From Pseudoxanthomonas sp. SL93 (GTDB lineage Bacteria > Pseudomonadota > Gammaproteobacteria > Xanthomonadales > Xanthomonadaceae): 64,000 nt of DNA. Shown here piece after piece: positions 51,316-58,539 of the stretch. Numbering within the stretch: the stretch's first letter is position 1; each line of letters begins with the position of its first letter. The stretch is from positions 1,116,001 through 1,180,000 of the forward strand of contig NZ_CP113065.1 of the NCBI RefSeq assembly GCF_026625825.1, in the 5' to 3' direction. A model generated the notes under the pieces. That model ran no database searches. It saw nothing but the letters and a program-made list of their open reading frames with translations, and was not told where the DNA came from. The position numbers and the translations under genes were made by a program.

Positions 51316-51909
51316 ATGCGTTCCCTCTGCGTCTATTGCGGCTCCAACGCCGGCAACAAGCCCGCCTACACCGAACGCGCCATCGCCTTGGGCGACCGCA
51401 TCGCAAAGGAAGGCCTGCAGCTGGTCTACGGCGGCGGCAACGTCGGCCTGATGGGCATCGTCGCCGATGCGGTGCTCGCTGCCGGCGGTGAAGTCATCGG
51501 CGTGATCCCCGAACAGCTGGTGGGCTGGGAAGTCGCGCACAAGGGCGTCACGCGGCTGGAAGTCGTCGCCAACATGCATGAGCGCAAGAAGCGCATGTTC
51601 GACCTGGCCGACGCCTTCGTCGCCCTGCCCGGCGGCTTCGGCACGCTGGACGAGATGTTCGAGATGCTGACCTGGCGCCAGCTGGGCATCGGCAACAAGC
51701 CCTGCGCCTTTCTTGATGTCGAGGGTTTCTACACCCCGCTGATGGGCATGATCGACCGCATGGTGGAGGAACGCTTCCTGCACCCCGACCAGCGCAACGA
51801 CCTGTGGCACGGCGACGACATCGACGCGATGATCGGCTGGATGCGCGCCTACAGTCCCGCGCACGCCGACAAGTGGATGGACGAGAAGCGAAGGAAGTCG
51901 CTGCGCTGA
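51316..51909 (+). CDS. LOG-family nucleotide phosphoribohydrolase (TIGR00730)
   Basis: 197 residues. The family motif PGGFGTLDE is at residues 105-113, with GGGNVGLMG (39-47) and the catalytic Arg/Glu context HERKKRMFDLADAF. LOG proteins cleave cytokinin riboside monophosphates or AMP to base and ribose 5-phosphate. In plant-associated bacteria they can release cytokinins; in others the role is nucleotide salvage. Cytoplasmic. The first of three palindromic repeats begins 36 bases after its stop. Confidence 0.92.
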   Translation: MRSLCVYCGSNAGNKPAYTERAIALGDRIAKEGLQLVYGGGNVGLMGIVADAVLAAGGEVIGVIPEQLVGWEVAHKGVTRLEVVANMHERKKRMFDLADAFVALPGGFGTLDEMFEMLTWRQLGIGNKPCAFLDVEGFYTPLMGMIDRMVEERFLHPDQRNDLWHGDDIDAMIGWMRAYSPAHADKWMDEKRRKSLR

Positions 51910-51944
51910 TGATGGCTGCGGCGCGTCGCCGGCCGGAAACTCTA

Positions 51945-51977
51945 GTCGCTGGGTCCCGGCTTTCGCCGGGATGACGG
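51945..51977 (+). repeat. palindromic repeat copy 1
   Basis: A 33-base unit containing the hairpin TCCCGGC-TTTC-GCCGGGA. It is an exact inverted match to copy 2 at 52054-52086, so the pair spans 142 bases with a 76-base spacer. Translations of such units give the familiar spurious HPGESRDP-type peptides in many proteobacterial genomes. Confidence 0.85.
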
Positions 51978-52053
51978 AGTACGCTGCTTGCGATCCGCGA
52001 GCCTTGGCGGGAGGGTCTGTCGAAGAGCGCAGGATGTTCTCTCTCGACTTTTC

Positions 52054-52086
52054 CCGTCATCCCGGCGAAAGCCGGGACCCAGCGAC
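52054..52086 (-). repeat. palindromic repeat copy 2, inverted
   Basis: An exact reverse complement of copy 1 over 33 bases. It lies 72 bases before the GIY-YIG start codon and on its immediate upstream side. Confidence 0.85.
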
Positions 52087-52158
52087 TTGCGCTTGCCCAG
52101 GCCTTGTAACAGAGCCAACATCCAGCTCAAAGGAAAGCGACACACCACGGAGCACACG

Positions 52159-52452
52159 ATGCGGGAACGGATTCCCTGTGTTTACATCCTTGCGAGCAAA
52201 CGCAACGGCACGCTGTATATAGGCGTCACTTCGGACCTGCCGTCTCGCATATGGCAGCACAAGAATGACCAGGTCGTCGGATTTACACAGCGCTATCACG
52301 TGCATATGTTGATCTGGTACGAAGTCCACCCCACCATGGAATCCGCCATCAGCCGCGAAAAGGCGCTGAAGGAGTGGAAGCGCGCATGGAAGATCAAATT
52401 GATCGAGGATCGGAATCCATACTGGCGTGATCTGGAAGACGAGCTTGCATGA
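52159..52452 (+). CDS. GIY-YIG domain nuclease-like protein
   Basis: 97 residues, a single GIY-YIG domain. The name motif appears as VYI (residues 8-10) and YIG (20-22). Arg30 and Glu67 (REKALKEWKR) are the catalytic and metal-binding residues, and the TSDLPSRIWQHK helix is typical of the stand-alone YhbQ/UPF0213-like class. The gene is visibly poorer in G+C than its neighbours, with frequent A/T third positions such as CTGTATATAGGC, which suggests transfer. It is flanked by copies 2 and 3 of the palindromic repeat. No clear ribosome-binding site is present. DNA cleavage is a family inference. Confidence 0.88.
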   Translation: MRERIPCVYILASKRNGTLYIGVTSDLPSRIWQHKNDQVVGFTQRYHVHMLIWYEVHPTMESAISREKALKEWKRAWKIKLIEDRNPYWRDLEDELA

Positions 52453-52544
52453 GCCCTCTATCGCCGCCCCATGCCAATGTTCCGACCAAAGTTGCAGGAC
52501 TTCGCCTTTGCTTTTCCATGATCTGACCGCAAGAATCACAGCCA

Positions 52545-52572
52545 CTGGGTCCCGGCCTTCGCCGGGATGACG
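52545..52572 (+). repeat. palindromic repeat copy 3
   Basis: A 28-base unit equal to copy 1 except for one base in the loop (CTTC for TTTC) and shorter ends. It ends eight bases before the ATG of the reductase gene, so it supplies that gene's leader. Confidence 0.85.
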
Positions 52573-52580
52573 AGCAAATC

Positions 52581-53576
52581 ATGACCCTCCCTGATTTTTT
52601 CAGCGCCTTCCGCATCCACAACGACGCCAGCGGATACCGCAGCGGCATCGAGTCGCTCTCGCTGGACGACCTGAATCCCGGCGAGGTGGTCATCAAGACC
52701 GCGTACTCGTCGGTCAACTACAAGGACGCGCTGGCCGGTACCGGCGAGGGCAAGATCCTGCGGCGCTTCCCGCTGGTGGGCGGCATCGACGTGGCGGGCC
52801 ACGTGGTCGCTTCCACCGACCCGGGCTTCCGGGAAGGCGATGCCGTACTGGTCACCGGCTGCGGGCTGAGTGAGACGCGCGACGGCGGTTATGCCGAATA
52901 CGCGCGCCTGCAGGCCGAATGGGTCATTCCCCTGCCCGGCGGCCTGTCCCTGCGCGAGAGCATGATCCTGGGTACCGCCGGCTTCACCGCCGCGCTTGCG
53001 CTGTACCGCATGCTCGACAACCGCCAGACGCCCGGGCTCGGGCCGTTGGCGGTCACCGGTGCCACCGGCGGCGTGGGGTCGCTGGCCGTGGATATCTTCA
53101 GCCGTGCCGGGTTCGAGGTGCATGCCATCAGCGGCAAGCCGGAGCACGCCGCCTACCTGACCGCCATCGGGGCCAACCGGGTGCTCGGCCGGGACGCCCT
53201 GTCGACCACCCGCCCCATGGAGACGGCGCATTTCGGTGGCGGCCTGGACAACGTCGGCGGCCCGATGCTGGCCAGCCTGCTGGCGCAGACCACGCCTTAC
53301 GGCAACGTCGCCACCGCGGGCCTGGCCGCCAGCCACGACCTGCCGACCACGGTGATGCCCTTCATCATCCGGGGCGTATCGCTGCTGGGCGTCGCCTCGG
53401 CCGGTACAGCCCGGGACATCCGCGATGCCGTCTGGCAACACCTGGCCAGCGACTGGAAGCCGGCCCACCTGGACACCATCTGCACCCGCGAAACCACCCT
53501 GGACGGGCTGCCGGAGGTGTTCCGGACCATGCTGGCCGGACAGTCGTTCGGGCGTACGGTCGTGCGAATGGGATGA
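52581..53576 (+). CDS. AcuI/YhdH-type medium-chain reductase (acrylyl-CoA reductase-like)
   Basis: 331 residues, zinc-free MDR family. YSSVNYKDALAGTGEGKILRRFPLVGGID at 42-70 is the YhdH/AcuI opening. The NADPH loop is VTGATGGVGSLAVDIFSRAG near 158-177, and the C-terminus has FGRTVVRM. AcuI reduces acrylyl-CoA to propionyl-CoA; YhdH homologues detoxify acrylate-type compounds. There is no ribosome-binding site, since the palindromic repeat copy 3 occupies the leader almost to the start codon, so its expression may depend on that hairpin. Cytoplasmic. Confidence 0.9.
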   Translation: MTLPDFFSAFRIHNDASGYRSGIESLSLDDLNPGEVVIKTAYSSVNYKDALAGTGEGKILRRFPLVGGIDVAGHVVASTDPGFREGDAVLVTGCGLSETRDGGYAEYARLQAEWVIPLPGGLSLRESMILGTAGFTAALALYRMLDNRQTPGLGPLAVTGATGGVGSLAVDIFSRAGFEVHAISGKPEHAAYLTAIGANRVLGRDALSTTRPMETAHFGGGLDNVGGPMLASLLAQTTPYGNVATAGLAASHDLPTTVMPFIIRGVSLLGVASAGTARDIRDAVWQHLASDWKPAHLDTICTRETTLDGLPEVFRTMLAGQSFGRTVVRMG

Positions 53577-53680
53577 ACGGCAGCGGGCGCGCGACAGGCG
53601 CGCGAACTGGGCGCCCGGGCCCATTTCTGTTGACGCAATCTCCCACTACAATCGACGGCGGGGACAACTTGGGGAACTCC

Positions 53681-54073
53681 ATGGCAAAGATTCTGATCGT
53701 CGACGATTCACCGTCGCAGCTGCTGGGCATCCAGCGTATCGTCGAAAAACTCGGGCACGAGTCCATCACCGCGGAAGATGGCGCTGCCGGCGTGGAAGTC
53801 GCCAAGCGCGAGCTGCCCGACATGGTGCTGATGGATGTGGTGATGCCCAACCTCAACGGGTTCCAGGCCACCCGGACGCTGAGCCGCGAGGCCACCACCA
53901 AGCACATCCCGGTCATCCTGGTCACCACCAAGGACCAGGACACCGACCGCATGTGGGGCCTGCGCCAGGGCGCAAAGGCCTACCTGACCAAGCCGTTCTC
54001 GGAAGACGAACTGGCCGAAGTCATCGAGCGCATCTTCAACGCACGCGAGCTGCCGTCCGCGCCATCGGCGTGA
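53681..54073 (+). CDS. pilH: single-domain response regulator, PilH-like
   Basis: 130 residues, one receiver domain without an output domain. The acidic pair is Asp8-Asp9 (IVDDS), the phosphorylated residue Asp52 (LMDVVMPNLNGFQATR), with Thr82-Thr83 and Lys104 completing the set. The VTTKDQDTDRMWGLRQGAKAYLTKP segment matches PilH of the Pseudomonas Pil-Chp system, which controls twitching motility by modulating PilT/PilB balance. No pil or chp neighbours are in this window, so the PilH name is by sequence only. GGGGA precedes the ATG. Confidence 0.82.
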   Translation: MAKILIVDDSPSQLLGIQRIVEKLGHESITAEDGAAGVEVAKRELPDMVLMDVVMPNLNGFQATRTLSREATTKHIPVILVTTKDQDTDRMWGLRQGAKAYLTKPFSEDELAEVIERIFNARELPSAPSA

Positions 54074-54097
54074 CGTGTTGACGCGGTGCGGGTGACG

Positions 54098-54125
54098 AAA
54101 GAGCAGGCTCATCGCCTGCTCTTTT
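54098..54125 (+). terminator. intrinsic terminator of the response-regulator gene
   Basis: AAAGAGCAGGC pairs perfectly with GCCTGCTCTTT around a TCATC loop, ending TTTT. It may also act on the convergent cfa gene. Confidence 0.92.
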
Positions 54126-54145
54126 GCGTTGCGGGCCAGGCATCC

Positions 54146-55264
54146 TCAGCGCGGCGCGAGGTAGCCGCCCCGAACCCCCTGCGGCGACAGCACCAGTTGC
54201 CAGAGTTGCGAGCGCCGCGTACGGAACGTGGCCATCGATCCCGCCAGGTAGAACCGCCACATGCGTCTGAAGCGCTCGCCATAGCGCGCGCCCAGCGCTG
54301 GCCACGCCGCTTCCACTTTGTCGCGCCACGCCTGCAGCGTGCGGTCGTAGTCCGCACCGAAGTTGTGCCAGTCCTCGACCACGAACCTGCCCTCCACGGC
54401 CTGCGCGATCTGCGCGGCCGACGGCAGCATCGAATTGGGAAAGATGTAGCGCGCGATCCACGGATCGGTGCGGTGCACGGAGTGGTTGGTGCCGATGGTG
54501 TGCAGCAGGAACAGGCCCTGCGGTGGCAGGCAGCGGCGGACCACGTCGAAGTAGGCGGTGTAGTTCTTGACGCCGACATGTTCGAACATGCCCAGCGAGA
54601 ACACGGCATCGAAAGGCTCGTCCAGCTCGCGGTAATCCTGCAGGCGGATCTCGATGGGCAATCCGGCGCACAGGTCGCGGGCGTAGTCCGCCTGCTGTTG
54701 CGAGATGGTCACGCCCACCCCGCTCACGCCATGGCGTTCCACCGCGAACTTCAGCGCTTCGCCCCAGCCACAGCCGATGTCCAGCACGCGCATGCCGGGA
54801 CGCAATTGCAGCTTGCGGCACACCAGGTCGAGCTTGGCTTCCTGTGCGTCATCCAGGTTGGAGGCTTCTCGCCAGTAGGCGCAGCTGTAGACGAGGCGCC
54901 GGCCCAGCATGGCGTGATAGAGATCGTTGCCCAGGTCGTAGTGACGGCGGCCGACTTCACCGCTGCGTCGCGGCGACTGCAGGTTCAGCAGGCGCGCGCG
55001 CAGGGCGTCGAAGATTTCCCCTGCCCGGTGTACGCGCTGGTCCAGCCGGGCCTCGAGAATGCGGGACAACGTACCGTCGAGGGCGGCCGCGTCCCACTCG
55101 CCGTCCATGTAGCTTTCGCCCATTCCCAGCGAACCCCGTGCCAGCGCCCGGGCCGCGAAGCGTGGATCATGGACGTGGATGTCCCAGGGACGGTCGCCGC
55201 CGATCCGCACGTCCGCTTCGGCCAGCAGGCCGGCGATCCTGCGTTCGAAGCGGCCGTGTGGCAT
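54146..55264 (-). CDS. cfa: cyclopropane-fatty-acyl-phospholipid synthase
   Basis: 372 residues from the ATG at 55264. It methylenates double bonds of membrane fatty acyl chains with SAM, giving acid and solvent tolerance. HYDLGNDLYHAMLG begins at residue 108 and the SAM loop VLDIGCGWGEA at 160. The YREL and SLGMFEHVGVKNYTAYF segments follow, with the substrate-binding bicarbonate site in the C-terminal half. It is four bases from the lipoprotein gene upstream, so the two form one operon. Membrane-associated in the cytoplasm. Confidence 0.95.
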   Translation of the reverse strand: MPHGRFERRIAGLLAEADVRIGGDRPWDIHVHDPRFAARALARGSLGMGESYMDGEWDAAALDGTLSRILEARLDQRVHRAGEIFDALRARLLNLQSPRRSGEVGRRHYDLGNDLYHAMLGRRLVYSCAYWREASNLDDAQEAKLDLVCRKLQLRPGMRVLDIGCGWGEALKFAVERHGVSGVGVTISQQQADYARDLCAGLPIEIRLQDYRELDEPFDAVFSLGMFEHVGVKNYTAYFDVVRRCLPPQGLFLLHTIGTNHSVHRTDPWIARYIFPNSMLPSAAQIAQAVEGRFVVEDWHNFGADYDRTLQAWRDKVEAAWPALGARYGERFRRMWRFYLAGSMATFRTRRSQLWQLVLSPQGVRGGYLAPR

Positions 55265-55268
55265 GGCG

Positions 55269-56117
55269 TCAGCGGGCGAACAATCCCGCGTACTCCGGCG
55301 CGACGTGCGGCAACAACACGGCGGCGGGCACGTCGACGGTCTGGGTGCCGTCGGCATAAGGGCCCACCTGGTAAGGCGGGAAGACGAAGCGCAGCGCGGT
55401 GATCCTGCCTGCCGTATCCAGTACCGGCACGAACTCGGAGAAGTTGGTGGCTTCCGGTTCGGTGCCGTCGTCGATCATGCGCGCGGAACTCTTGATCAGC
55501 TCCGCACGGTCGGCCGGAGGAAGTTCGTCCTCGTCCACGCGCAGGACCACCGCGGTGTGCAGCTGTTCGCGCGCGTAGTCGCTGATGGCCTTCCAGCCGG
55601 CCTCCCCCGGCACCAGGGCGGCGGCGGTCAGCCGCTTCTGCTGCTCGGGCAGCCAGACGAAACGCGCGATCAGCGGCTGGCCGTGTGCCCCGCCGGTATA
55701 GCGGCTGCCATCCGCGGCGATGGCCACGATCTGCGGCGTGTTGACGACCTGTTCGAACGTCAGCGAAAGCTCGTACGGTGCCGTCGGCTTGTCGTTGCCG
55801 AAAGCCTCGACCGCTTCCATCAGTTCGGCGCGCGCGGCCGCGGAATAGTCGCCGAGCGCCTTCGCCAGGCCGGGGTACTGGTTGGCCGATGGCGGATAGC
55901 TGATGCCGATGACGTAGCGGTCGGTGGTCTCGATGACATCCTTCAGCGCGGTCGGTGCGACGGCAGGAACATCCGTCGGGGTGGTGGCGGCGGGAGCGCC
56001 ACTGGCCGCAGGAGTGCTTGCCGGCTCCTCGCGCTTGCAGCCGGCCACGGCCGACACCAGCAGCGCCGCGCAAAGCAGGCCCCGGAACAGCGGGGAATGG
56101 GTGGAATGTAGCGTCAC
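55269..56117 (-). CDS. RsiV-like (DUF3298/DUF4163) lipoprotein
   Basis: 282 residues. The lipobox AVAGC (Cys27) ends a signal peptide, followed by an Ala/Pro/Thr-rich linker (28-52). The domain then shows the DUF4163/DUF3298 pattern of RsiV and PdaC: YVIGISYPPSANQYPGLAKAL, LSLTFEQVVNTPQIVAIAADG, GGAHG and the end FVFPPYQVGPYADGTQTVDVP. In RsiV this fold binds lysozyme. Probably periplasmic and anchored. It is co-transcribed with cfa, a combination suggesting an envelope-stress role (inference). Confidence 0.85.
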   Translation of the reverse strand: MTLHSTHSPLFRGLLCAALLVSAVAGCKREEPASTPAASGAPAATTPTDVPAVAPTALKDVIETTDRYVIGISYPPSANQYPGLAKALGDYSAAARAELMEAVEAFGNDKPTAPYELSLTFEQVVNTPQIVAIAADGSRYTGGAHGQPLIARFVWLPEQQKRLTAAALVPGEAGWKAISDYAREQLHTAVVLRVDEDELPPADRAELIKSSARMIDDGTEPEATNFSEFVPVLDTAGRITALRFVFPPYQVGPYADGTQTVDVPAAVLLPHVAPEYAGLFAR

Positions 56118-56192
56118 GTTCGGGCTCCTTCCGCGTGTGAGGGTGCAGATTCTATGCCGCGCCGCAGCAGCGCTCCAGCGCTGCAGCCGGTA

Positions 56193-56483
56193 CTACGCGA
56201 CCAGATCGGCGTACTCGGGGTGGCGCTGCACGTAGGCGGCCGAATACGAACATGCGGGCACCACGCGCCATCCCTGTCCCCGTGCATGGTCAAACGCAGC
56301 GCGGACCAGGGCGGCGGCCACGCCCCGCCCGCCGATGGCCTGCGGCACGCCGGTATGGTCGATCACCATCTGCTGGCCGCGGAGCGAATACAGCAATTCC
56401 GCCTCGTGCCCGTCCACCGTGGTGGAAAAGCGCAGCGCGGCGGGGTCGTGATGGATGTCCAAAGCGGGGGCTTCCGAGGTCAT
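56193..56483 (-). CDS. small GNAT-fold acetyltransferase (YidJ/GCN5-like, 96 aa class)
   Basis: 96 residues, matching the short acetyltransferase class that lacks the usual N-terminal strands. GGRGVAAALVRAAFDHARGQGW is the acetyl-CoA loop and following helix, and VVPACSYSAAYVQRHPEYADLV the conserved C-terminal block with a cysteine. Such proteins may acetylate small molecules or peptides. It is a monocistronic gene whose 5' side faces the sigma-54 promoter region. Cytoplasmic. Confidence 0.85.
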   Translation of the reverse strand: MTSEAPALDIHHDPAALRFSTTVDGHEAELLYSLRGQQMVIDHTGVPQAIGGRGVAAALVRAAFDHARGQGWRVVPACSYSAAYVQRHPEYADLVA

Positions 56484-56561
56484 GGCAGGTCCGTGGTGGG
56501 GGGCTCATGGCCATTGTGACCCACTGCCCATCAAAACCTTGCGGCAATACTGGACGCTGCG

Positions 56562-56610
56562 CGTCACATTCATCCTTGTGAAGGGGGTCGCCCCCTCCAT
56601 CAATGTGACG
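56562..56610. promoter_or_regulatory. nested inverted repeat upstream of the sigma-54 promoter
   Basis: CGTCACATT (56562-56570) and AATGTGACG (56602-56610) are perfect 9-bp inverted arms 31 bases apart. Within them AGGGGG (56582-56587) and CCCCCT (56591-56596) form a second perfect stem. The outer arms lie about 45-95 bases upstream of the predicted start point, the normal place for sites of a sigma-54 activator. Confidence 0.65.
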
Positions 56611-56628
56611 GATCTCTCAAATAAAAAG

Positions 56629-56645
56629 TTGGCACGAATGCTGCG
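56629..56645 (+). promoter_or_regulatory. sigma-54 (RpoN) promoter
   Basis: TTGGCACGAATGCTGCG matches the -24/-12 consensus TGGCACG-N4-TTGC with GG and GC exactly ten bases apart; only one core base differs. The predicted start point is near 56656, 28 bases before the ATG at 56684. An A/T-rich tract lies just upstream. Confidence 0.82.
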
Positions 56646-56683
56646 TCTACCCGCCCATAGACCGCAGCCTCCGGAGTTTCGCC

Positions 56684-56887
56684 ATGAGCCTGATCGACCA
56701 ACTGCCCGACGTCTCCAACGCGAGTGATTTCACCCTGCTGGAAGGCCTGTACCAGCTGACCGTCACCGGTCACACGCAGGACTGGGAATTCGAGCGCCTC
56801 AACAACGCCGTGTACGAGCGACTGATGTCCACGTATTCGAGCAACGAGAGCAATGGCGTGCACGCCGTGCACAGCCTGATGGATTGA
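56684..56887 (+). CDS. 67-residue protein of unknown function, RpoN-controlled
   Basis: 67 residues, not recognised. A CCGGAG ribosome-binding site stands eight bases before the ATG, and a near-consensus sigma-54 promoter lies upstream, so the frame is real. The protein is acidic and mostly helical, with no signal or membrane segment and no cysteine (SLIDQLPDVSNASDFTLLEG, then EFERLNNAVYERLMSTYSS). It has many Leu/Tyr positions suited to packing against a partner. Cytoplasmic. Possible roles include an adaptor or a regulator of a larger RpoN system such as motility or pili; this is inference only. Confidence 0.75.
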   Translation: MSLIDQLPDVSNASDFTLLEGLYQLTVTGHTQDWEFERLNNAVYERLMSTYSSNESNGVHAVHSLMD

Positions 56888-56923
56888 CGCTTCACCTCAC
56901 TCATCGCTAGTCGCCACCGGGTG

Positions 56924-56973
56924 CTCCGGCGCGGCGCAGGGGTCCGTCTTCGGACGTGACTGCCGCGCCGGAG
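56924..56973. repeat. nested hairpin downstream of the small RpoN-controlled gene
   Basis: CTCCGGCGCGGC (56924-56935) pairs perfectly with GCCGCGCCGGAG (56962-56973) over 12 bp, and GTCCG-TCTT-CGGAC forms an inner stem. It begins 37 bases after the stop. There is no T-run; it may be a structured mRNA end or factor-dependent terminator. Confidence 0.65.
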
Positions 56974-57049
56974 TCCCGTCCCTCGCCTGCCACCGCGCCG
57001 CGCGGGCCGCTCCACTTCACACCGATCACTCCATGTTCCGTGTCGGGAC

Positions 57050-57835
57050 CTACTCGCCGCGGTGGTCGCGCTTGCCCTGGTTGCGACGATCCTGCGTGCC
57101 GGAACTGCCCTGGATCGCCTTCAGGCGGCTTTCGGCCGCATGCAGCTCATTGGCGCGCACCGCCGCCTCCGCCGACACGAAGCCCGAGGCCTGCGACGTG
57201 GGCTGACCCTCGTGGTCGAGCTGCTGCCACGGCGCTGGCTGGCGATCGTGTTCCTGCTTCTGCTCAAGCAGCATGCGTGCCTGTTCCAGCGCCTGTTCCG
57301 GCGTGATGGGGCTCGGTGCCTTGCGCTTGCGTGGCGGCTTCGCCGGCGCGTTCGCACGCGGGGCGGGAGCAGCGGCGCCCTGTTTCAACGCCTTTTCGGC
57401 GGTACCCCCGCCGGCTGTTTTCCTGGCCCGCGGAGTCGGGGCGGCCGTTTTACGGACAGGCTTGGGCACGGCCTTCGTGGCAACTTTCTCTGAAGCGATC
57501 TTCCTTGCGGGAGCGTTCCTGGCTACCGTCTTTTTGGCCGCCACCTTTTCGACGACACGCTTCTTGGCGACCGCCTTCTTGGCTACCTGCTTCGTCGCGG
57601 TGGCCTTCTTCGCCACGGTCTTCTTCGTTGCGGACTTGCTGCCAGGGGATTTCCGCGCGGCGGACTTGCTGGCGGGTTTGCGTGCGGCAGGCGCTGCCTT
57701 CTTCGCGGTTGTCTTGCGCGCCGGTGCCTTCTTCGCCACACGCTTGGCGGACGAAGTACGTGCCGCCGCCTTCTTGCCTGCAGCCTTCTTCGCCGTTGCC
57801 TTCGTGCCGGTCCTGCTTGTCTTGGCCTGTGCCAT
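57050..57835 (-). CDS. histone H1-like Lys/Ala-rich protein (AlgP type)
   Basis: 261 residues from the ATG at 57835, which follows GGAG. Residues 1-175 are almost entirely Lys, Ala, Thr, Pro and Arg in KKAxAKK-type blocks, like histone H1 and Pseudomonas AlgP. The last 80 residues are a less biased region (ITPEQALEQARMLLEQKQEH) rich in Gln and Glu. It should bind DNA without sequence preference and compact the nucleoid. Repeats in such genes easily gain or lose units. Cytoplasmic. Downstream of the rhomboid gene by 80 bases. Confidence 0.85.
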   Translation of the reverse strand: MAQAKTSRTGTKATAKKAAGKKAAARTSSAKRVAKKAPARKTTAKKAAPAARKPASKSAARKSPGSKSATKKTVAKKATATKQVAKKAVAKKRVVEKVAAKKTVARNAPARKIASEKVATKAVPKPVRKTAAPTPRARKTAGGGTAEKALKQGAAAPAPRANAPAKPPRKRKAPSPITPEQALEQARMLLEQKQEHDRQPAPWQQLDHEGQPTSQASGFVSAEAAVRANELHAAESRLKAIQGSSGTQDRRNQGKRDHRGE

Positions 57836-57915
57836 GCCTTGCTCCACGGGTTGGACGTGGCATCGGGATAGCACGCGTCACCTTCAGGCCAGGTGAGCGC
57901 AGGCGCAATGCGCGC

Positions 57916-58530
57916 TTAACCGAAGGACGGATTCGCCAACTGGGTCAGGAAGTGATTGATCACGCGCGTGTCCATCGCCACCAGGAACAACACCCCGTAT
58001 GCCGCACCCGCCAGATGCGCACCGTGGTTGATGTTGTCGCCACCACGATGGTCCATCCAGATGCTGTAGGCGATGTAGAGCACCGCGAACACGATGGCCG
58101 GCATCGGTACGAAGAACACGCCGATCCGCGCCCACGGCGCCAGCATGATGAAGGCGAACAGCACGGCGGATACCGCACCGGACGCCCCCAGGCTGCGGTA
58201 GTTGGGGTCCTTCTGGTGCTTCAGGTAGGTCGGCAGGATCGACACCACCAGCGCCGAGAAATAGAACAGCGGGAATACCCACGGGCCTTTCTGCTCGGCC
58301 ATCCAGGCTTCGATCTGCTGGCCGAAGAAGAACAGCGTGACCATGTTGAACAGCAGGTGCCAGAAGTCGGCATGGATGAAGCCGTAGGTCACCAGCCGGT
58401 CGTACTGGCGGTGGCGGTCGATCGCCGGCGGCCACAGGATCAGGCGGCCGGCCAGCGACGGTTTGCGGAACGCCACGAACGTCACCACGCAGGTGACGGC
58501 GATCAGCAGGTAGGTGAACGGTGACGACAT
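57916..58530 (-). CDS. rhomboid-family intramembrane serine protease
   Basis: 204 residues, six hydrophobic segments. The catalytic Ser117 is in SLGASGAVSA and the histidine His172 in NINHGAHLAGAAYG, with His58 and Asn62 (HLLFNM) of the oxyanion region. The protein is the compact GlpG-like core without an extra domain. It cleaves transmembrane helices of unknown partners in the inner membrane. It starts nine bases after the POT gene stop and is likely in the same operon. Confidence 0.9.
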   Translation of the reverse strand: MSSPFTYLLIAVTCVVTFVAFRKPSLAGRLILWPPAIDRHRQYDRLVTYGFIHADFWHLLFNMVTLFFFGQQIEAWMAEQKGPWVFPLFYFSALVVSILPTYLKHQKDPNYRSLGASGAVSAVLFAFIMLAPWARIGVFFVPMPAIVFAVLYIAYSIWMDHRGGDNINHGAHLAGAAYGVLFLVAMDTRVINHFLTQLANPSFG

Positions 58531-58539
58531 CAGGCGTCC

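Noticed and set aside
51942..52157. Short open frames reading HPGESRDP or SRRKPGPS
   Set aside because: These are translations of the palindromic repeats, a common false gene call.
53630..53652. TTGACG and TACAAT as the pilH promoter
   Set aside because: The two hexamers are only 11 bases apart, too close for sigma-70.
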